A stretch of DNA of 64,000 nt from Rhodococcus qingshengii JCM 15477 (GTDB lineage Bacteria > Actinomycetota > Actinomycetes > Mycobacteriales > Mycobacteriaceae): assembly GCF_023221595.1 (NCBI RefSeq), contig NZ_CP096563.1, forward strand, positions 6,341,103 through 6,405,102, given 5' to 3'. Shown piece by piece: positions 61,201 to 64,000 of this stretch (the stretch's first letter is position 1; each line of letters opens with the position of its first letter). The notes under the pieces are model-generated. The model saw nothing but the letters and a program-made list of their open reading frames with translations, ran no database searches and was not told the DNA's origin. A program made the position numbers and the translations under genes.

Positions 61201-62307
61201 TCAGCGCCGTTTATTGCGCTTGGGGGAGTTGCCGCGGTTGCTCTGTGGCCGGTTCTGTTTCGGTTTCGACGTGGAACCACCACTGGAACCCGAGGGCTTC
61301 GGCTGTGGCTTCTTGAGCGAAACTTCCGGGGCGTCACCGTCGTCGTCGGCTGAATCCGCGGTCTTCAGCGCAGCCGGAGATCCCTTCTTCTTGCTGGGAT
61401 CAGGACGGGCACCGGGCTTGGGCGCATTGTCGTTGCGGCGAGTGATCGCTTCCTGCTTCTTGGCTTCTTCTTCCGCGTCGATCTTGCGGAAGACGAGGTG
61501 CTGCTGACCGTAGGTCCAGATGTTGTTCGACACCCAGTACAGGAGGATCGCGATCGGAAGGAACGGTCCACCGACCAGAACACCGAGCGGGAAGACGTAC
61601 AGGGCGAGCTTGTTCATGATCGCGGACTGCGGGTTCGCGGCAGCTGCTTCGCTCTGACGGGCAACAGAAGCGCGTGAGTTGAAGTGCGTCGCGATGCTGG
61701 CGATGATCATCAGCGGAGCGGCCACGAGAATAATGTTCAGCCGTGACGGAAGCTCGGGAACGTTCTCGGTGACGTAGGCCTGAAGCTGCGCAACCGGCGT
61801 CGTGATTGCGGCCGAGATGGGCGCGCCGAACAGACGAGCATCCAGGAACGACTGGACGTCAGTGGCCGAGAAGACGTAGTTCGGGGTGTTGAGGTTGTCC
61901 TCGGCGCTCATGCCCAGCTGGCCCATGCCGGTGCCGGTGCGGTTGAACGAGCGCAGGACGTGGAACAGACCGATGAACACCGGAGCCTGAGCCAAGACCG
62001 GGAGACAGCCCATGATCGGGTTGAATCCGTGCTCCTTCTGGAGCTTCTGCATCTCGACGGCCTGGCGCTGACGGTCGCCCGAATACTTCTTCTGCAATGC
62101 CTTGATCTGTGGCTGCAGTTCCTGCATCTGACGCGTCGTGCGGACCTGCTTCACGAACGGCTTGTACAGAACCGCACGCAAGGTGAACACCAGGAACACC
62201 ACGGAAAGCGCCCAGGCTATTCCGTTGTCCGGGCCGAGAATGAACCCGAAGACCTTGTGCCAGACCCACAGAATCGCGGATACCGGATAGTAGATGAAAT
62301 TGAGCAC
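61201..62307 (-). CDS. yidC: Membrane protein insertase YidC
   Basis: 368 aa from GTG 62307 (AGAGGAG upstream), which gives the usual start [20 protein letters not shown]; the open frame continues 45 codons upstream without homology. Oxa1/YidC fold with five TM segments: [35 protein letters not shown] carries the conserved groove Arg, and [27 protein letters not shown] follows. It ends in a long basic tail (SPKRNKRR) that binds ribosomes. It inserts membrane proteins alone or with SecYEG. Confidence 0.96.
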   Translation of the reverse strand: MLNFIYYPVSAILWVWHKVFGFILGPDNGIAWALSVVFLVFTLRAVLYKPFVKQVRTTRQMQELQPQIKALQKKYSGDRQRQAVEMQKLQKEHGFNPIMGCLPVLAQAPVFIGLFHVLRSFNRTGTGMGQLGMSAEDNLNTPNYVFSATDVQSFLDARLFGAPISAAITTPVAQLQAYVTENVPELPSRLNIILVAAPLMIIASIATHFNSRASVARQSEAAAANPQSAIMNKLALYVFPLGVLVGGPFLPIAILLYWVSNNIWTYGQQHLVFRKIDAEEEAKKQEAITRRNDNAPKPGARPDPSKKKGSPAALKTADSADDDGDAPEVSLKKPQPKPSGSSGGSTSKPKQNRPQSNRGNSPKRNKRR

Positions 62308-62311
62308 GGCT

Positions 62312-62692
62312 CTAAGTACTCCTCTGTTCGTCCGTCGGACTGTGACACGCTGCGCGTGCTTCCGGACAGCTATGGCGGCTACCCGCATCACGGTCACGAC
62401 GGGCAGGGACAGGGTCCCACCCTCCAGAATGCCAGGGGGCACACTTCGCCAACCGCACCACAGTCAAGAAAAGGCCTTTGATCGCCCCGTGAGTGCGCAG
62501 CGCTTCGACTGCGTATTCACTGCAGGTGGGGGTGAACCGGCAGGTCGGCATCCTCAAGGGCGACACATACGTCCGGTACAACTCGATACAGAAGATGAGA
62601 ACAGTGGCGGGAGCGCGACGCACAGCCTTCAACACCGTGATGACACGGGAGGCTCTGGGAGTCTCGATCTGCTCAGAGAGCGGAGTACTCAT
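62312..62692 (-). CDS. yidD: Membrane protein insertion efficiency factor YidD
   Basis: 126 aa. Conserved core [47 protein letters not shown], with the Cys pair, and the following [16 protein letters not shown]. It has a longer N-terminus and a ~25-residue polar C-terminus compared with E. coli YidD. Small amphipathic membrane-associated protein aiding YidC. Its start overlaps the rnpA stop by 4 bp, and yidC follows after 4 bp. Confidence 0.95.
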   Translation of the reverse strand: MSTPLSEQIETPRASRVITVLKAVRRAPATVLIFCIELYRTYVSPLRMPTCRFTPTCSEYAVEALRTHGAIKGLFLTVVRLAKCAPWHSGGWDPVPARRDRDAGSRHSCPEARAACHSPTDEQRST

Positions 62693-63069
62693 GGCTCTTC
62701 ACTTACCGACACCAATAGGTTCATTTTGGTCAGGCCCCCGCGCAACTGCTTGGCCAGTTCGGCTGAACTGGCGGTAGCTGCACCCGGAAGTGCGCGGATA
62801 ACCACGTCTGTCTCCGGTGAAACCTGTCCGACGAAATCTGCACAGATATGACGAAGCCGGCGTGCGACTCGATGTCGAATCACCGCCGGCCCGACAGCCT
62901 TGCTCACGATCAGCCCGAACCGGGGACCGTGATTTGTTACTACCAGCGCCTCTACTTGCTCGCGATCGAACGCGTGCACGACAAGGTCGCGTCTTCCCAT
63001 ACGACGTCCACGTCGCACCGCCACGGAGAAATCCGCGTGGCGACGCAACCGGAACGGCTCAGGCAACAC
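62689..63069 (-). CDS. rnpA: Ribonuclease P protein component
   Basis: 126 aa from GTG 63069. It contains [31 protein letters not shown] and the RNR-type motif [14 protein letters not shown], which binds the catalytic RNA and pre-tRNA leader. It supports 5' processing of tRNAs. It lies 26 bp after rpmH in the conserved operon beside dnaA. Confidence 0.96.
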   Translation of the reverse strand: MLPEPFRLRRHADFSVAVRRGRRMGRRDLVVHAFDREQVEALVVTNHGPRFGLIVSKAVGPAVIRHRVARRLRHICADFVGQVSPETDVVIRALPGAATASSAELAKQLRGGLTKMNLLVSVSEEP

Positions 63070-63095
63070 CCCGAGCTCCTGAACTCGAAATCAGA

Positions 63096-63239
63096 TCAGG
63101 CAGTGAGGGAATCGCGGCCCTTACGGCGACGCGCCGAAACGATTGCACGACCCGCACGGGTACGCATACGAAGACGGAAGCCGTGAACACGCGCGCGGCG
63201 GCGATTATTCGGCTGGAACGTCCGCTTGCCCTTGGCCAC
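63096..63239 (-). CDS. rpmH: 50S ribosomal protein L34
   Basis: 47 aa from GTG 63239 with GAGGAG upstream: [19 protein letters not shown], then [22 protein letters not shown]. Complete and canonical; highly basic. First gene of the leftward operon whose promoter region is shared with the expected dnaA gene beyond the window. An open frame extends 14 codons further but is non-homologous. Confidence 0.97.
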   Translation of the reverse strand: MAKGKRTFQPNNRRRARVHGFRLRMRTRAGRAIVSARRRKGRDSLTA

Positions 63240-63711
63240 GGTCAACACTCCTCGAAGTTCATTGACGCCTCCCGGCGTCATTCAGTGATCGACGCCTTAC
63301 GGCGCCTTTGGATACAACAGGTACAGAACAATCAGCTTCACTCGTTGTGGCTTGGAAGACCGTTCCGACCTGACATATGTAGCCAGCACGAAGCGATCAC
63401 CACCAGCGGGTGACCGTTCGAGGTTACTTACCACCGTTGCCAAGGTCAAACCAGCCCGATTCAGGGCCCTCCCGCGGCAACTACGGCGACACGCCGACAC
63501 TTCCATTATTCCGAAGATTCCGTTCGCGGTGTGCATACGGCCGTGACCTCGAGCGAGGCGGCAAGTGTGACCTTGGCAACAGTTCCGCTACGGAACGCAG
63601 GTGGCCCGAAGGCAACCCGGACAGTTCCAACCGCGCACGCTCTCGACAAGGCCTCATCAGCACATACGGGCACGAGCACCGGACGCGACCCCGAATCCCG
63701 AGTTTCCACAT

Positions 63712-63720
63712 TCATCCACA
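63712..63720. promoter_or_regulatory. DnaA-box-like site
   Basis: TCATCCACA differs at one position from the DnaA box TTATCCACA. Confidence 0.45.
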
Positions 63721-63850
63721 GGGCTGTGAGTGTTGACGCATCCCCGACACCAAGTGGCGAACGCCTCGAGTTCCGACAAAGTTGCAGGTAGATCAATTTC
63801 TCGGTCACTTTGACGAATTTGGTTGACGAAAAAACCGACTCGGTGCAGGT

Positions 63851-63870
63851 TTGTCCACATCTGTGGATAA
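63851..63870. promoter_or_regulatory. Pair of inverted DnaA boxes
   Basis: TTGTCCACA (63851-63859), a common actinobacterial DnaA box, faces TGTGGATAA (63862-63870), the complement of the perfect box TTATCCACA, two bases away. TGTGGAAAC at 63874 may be a third, weaker site. They suit DnaA autoregulation or origin function. Confidence 0.7.
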
Positions 63871-64000
63871 TTGTGTGGAAACACAGCCCAGGTGGCATAT
63901 TCGTAGCCTGTTACGGGGTTCTCACCCCGGGTGGTAATCCACCGAATCATTCGACGCCGCAGCCATACGCTCGGCAGCTGCAGCACACCCACTGTCGGCG

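Larger units (their letters stand above)
63240..64000. promoter_or_regulatory. rpmH-dnaA intergenic region (origin-proximal control region)
   Basis: 760 bp without a credible gene. It should hold the leftward rpmH promoter and, near the right edge, rightward dnaA promoters. DnaA-box-like 9-mers cluster at 63851-63870, and a weaker one is at 63712-63720. There is a short A-rich tract near 63830. No dnaA start codon is visible before base 64000. Confidence 0.65.

Noticed and set aside
63240..64000. Short open frames in the rpmH-dnaA interval
   Set aside because: They overlap on both strands, lack ribosome sites, and lie over DnaA boxes in a region expected to be regulatory.

Overview
The window is chromosomal DNA from an actinobacterium, most likely Rhodococcus (Nocardiaceae; an R. 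erythropolis/qingshengii-like strain). The evidence is GC-rich codon use, many GTG starts and ATGA overlaps, a phenylalanine dehydrogenase that resembles the enzyme of Rhodococcus sp. M4, a DyP peroxidase/encapsulin pair, and a right half with the gene order of the Mycobacterium tuberculosis Rv3907c-Rv3924c block (pcnA, mutT4, DUF6049 protein, murJ, sigM, anti-sigma, trxB, trxA, cwlM, GNAT, parB, parA, rsmG, jag, yidC, yidD, rnpA, rpmH). The window ends in the region expected to lead into dnaA, so the right edge lies beside the replication origin. I saw no prophage, insertion sequence, CRISPR array, rRNA or tRNA.

1-16 kb is metabolic and accessory. It holds the end of a manganese-type ABC importer, an SDR, and two translationally coupled TIGR04222-type membrane proteins with Gly/Cys-rich C-terminal tails. 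Next comes a leftward operon for a branched-chain-type 2-oxoacid dehydrogenase complex (E1a, E1b, E2, E3) ending in phenylalanine dehydrogenase, with a divergent Lrp-type regulator. Then follow a DUF692 (MNIO) iron oxidase with a coupled small partner, the DyP peroxidase/encapsulin pair, a secreted beta-propeller, an alpha/beta hydrolase, and a ketosteroid isomerase behind a perfect KstR-type operator. 16-26 kb is a gamma-glutamylation catabolic locus: APC permease, GntR regulator, gamma-glutamyl hydrolase, SDR, glutamine-synthetase-like ligase, aldehyde dehydrogenase and an ACT protein, followed by an MFS exporter.

26-41 kb mixes leuS, an SdpI-like protein with a Cys-rich tail, a GntR/MFS/SBF transporter group, YqgE, a TetR-controlled reductase with two clear operators, and a TetR/AidB-like acyl-CoA dehydrogenase/MFS group. 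41-64 kb is the conserved origin-proximal block for cell-envelope synthesis, redox control, chromosome segregation and protein insertion. Six parS sites lie between 57.4 and 60.6 kb. Two additions break the mycobacterial order: a TetR/flavin oxidoreductase pair between the anti-sigma gene and trxB, and 2.3 kb of parS-rich, partly decayed DNA between rsmG and jag.

The best candidate for a poorly described system is the MNIO oxidase plus partner (10.6-11.7 kb) with the two Cys-tailed membrane proteins (2.3-4.1 kb) as possible substrates. The link is an inference from co-location and tail composition.
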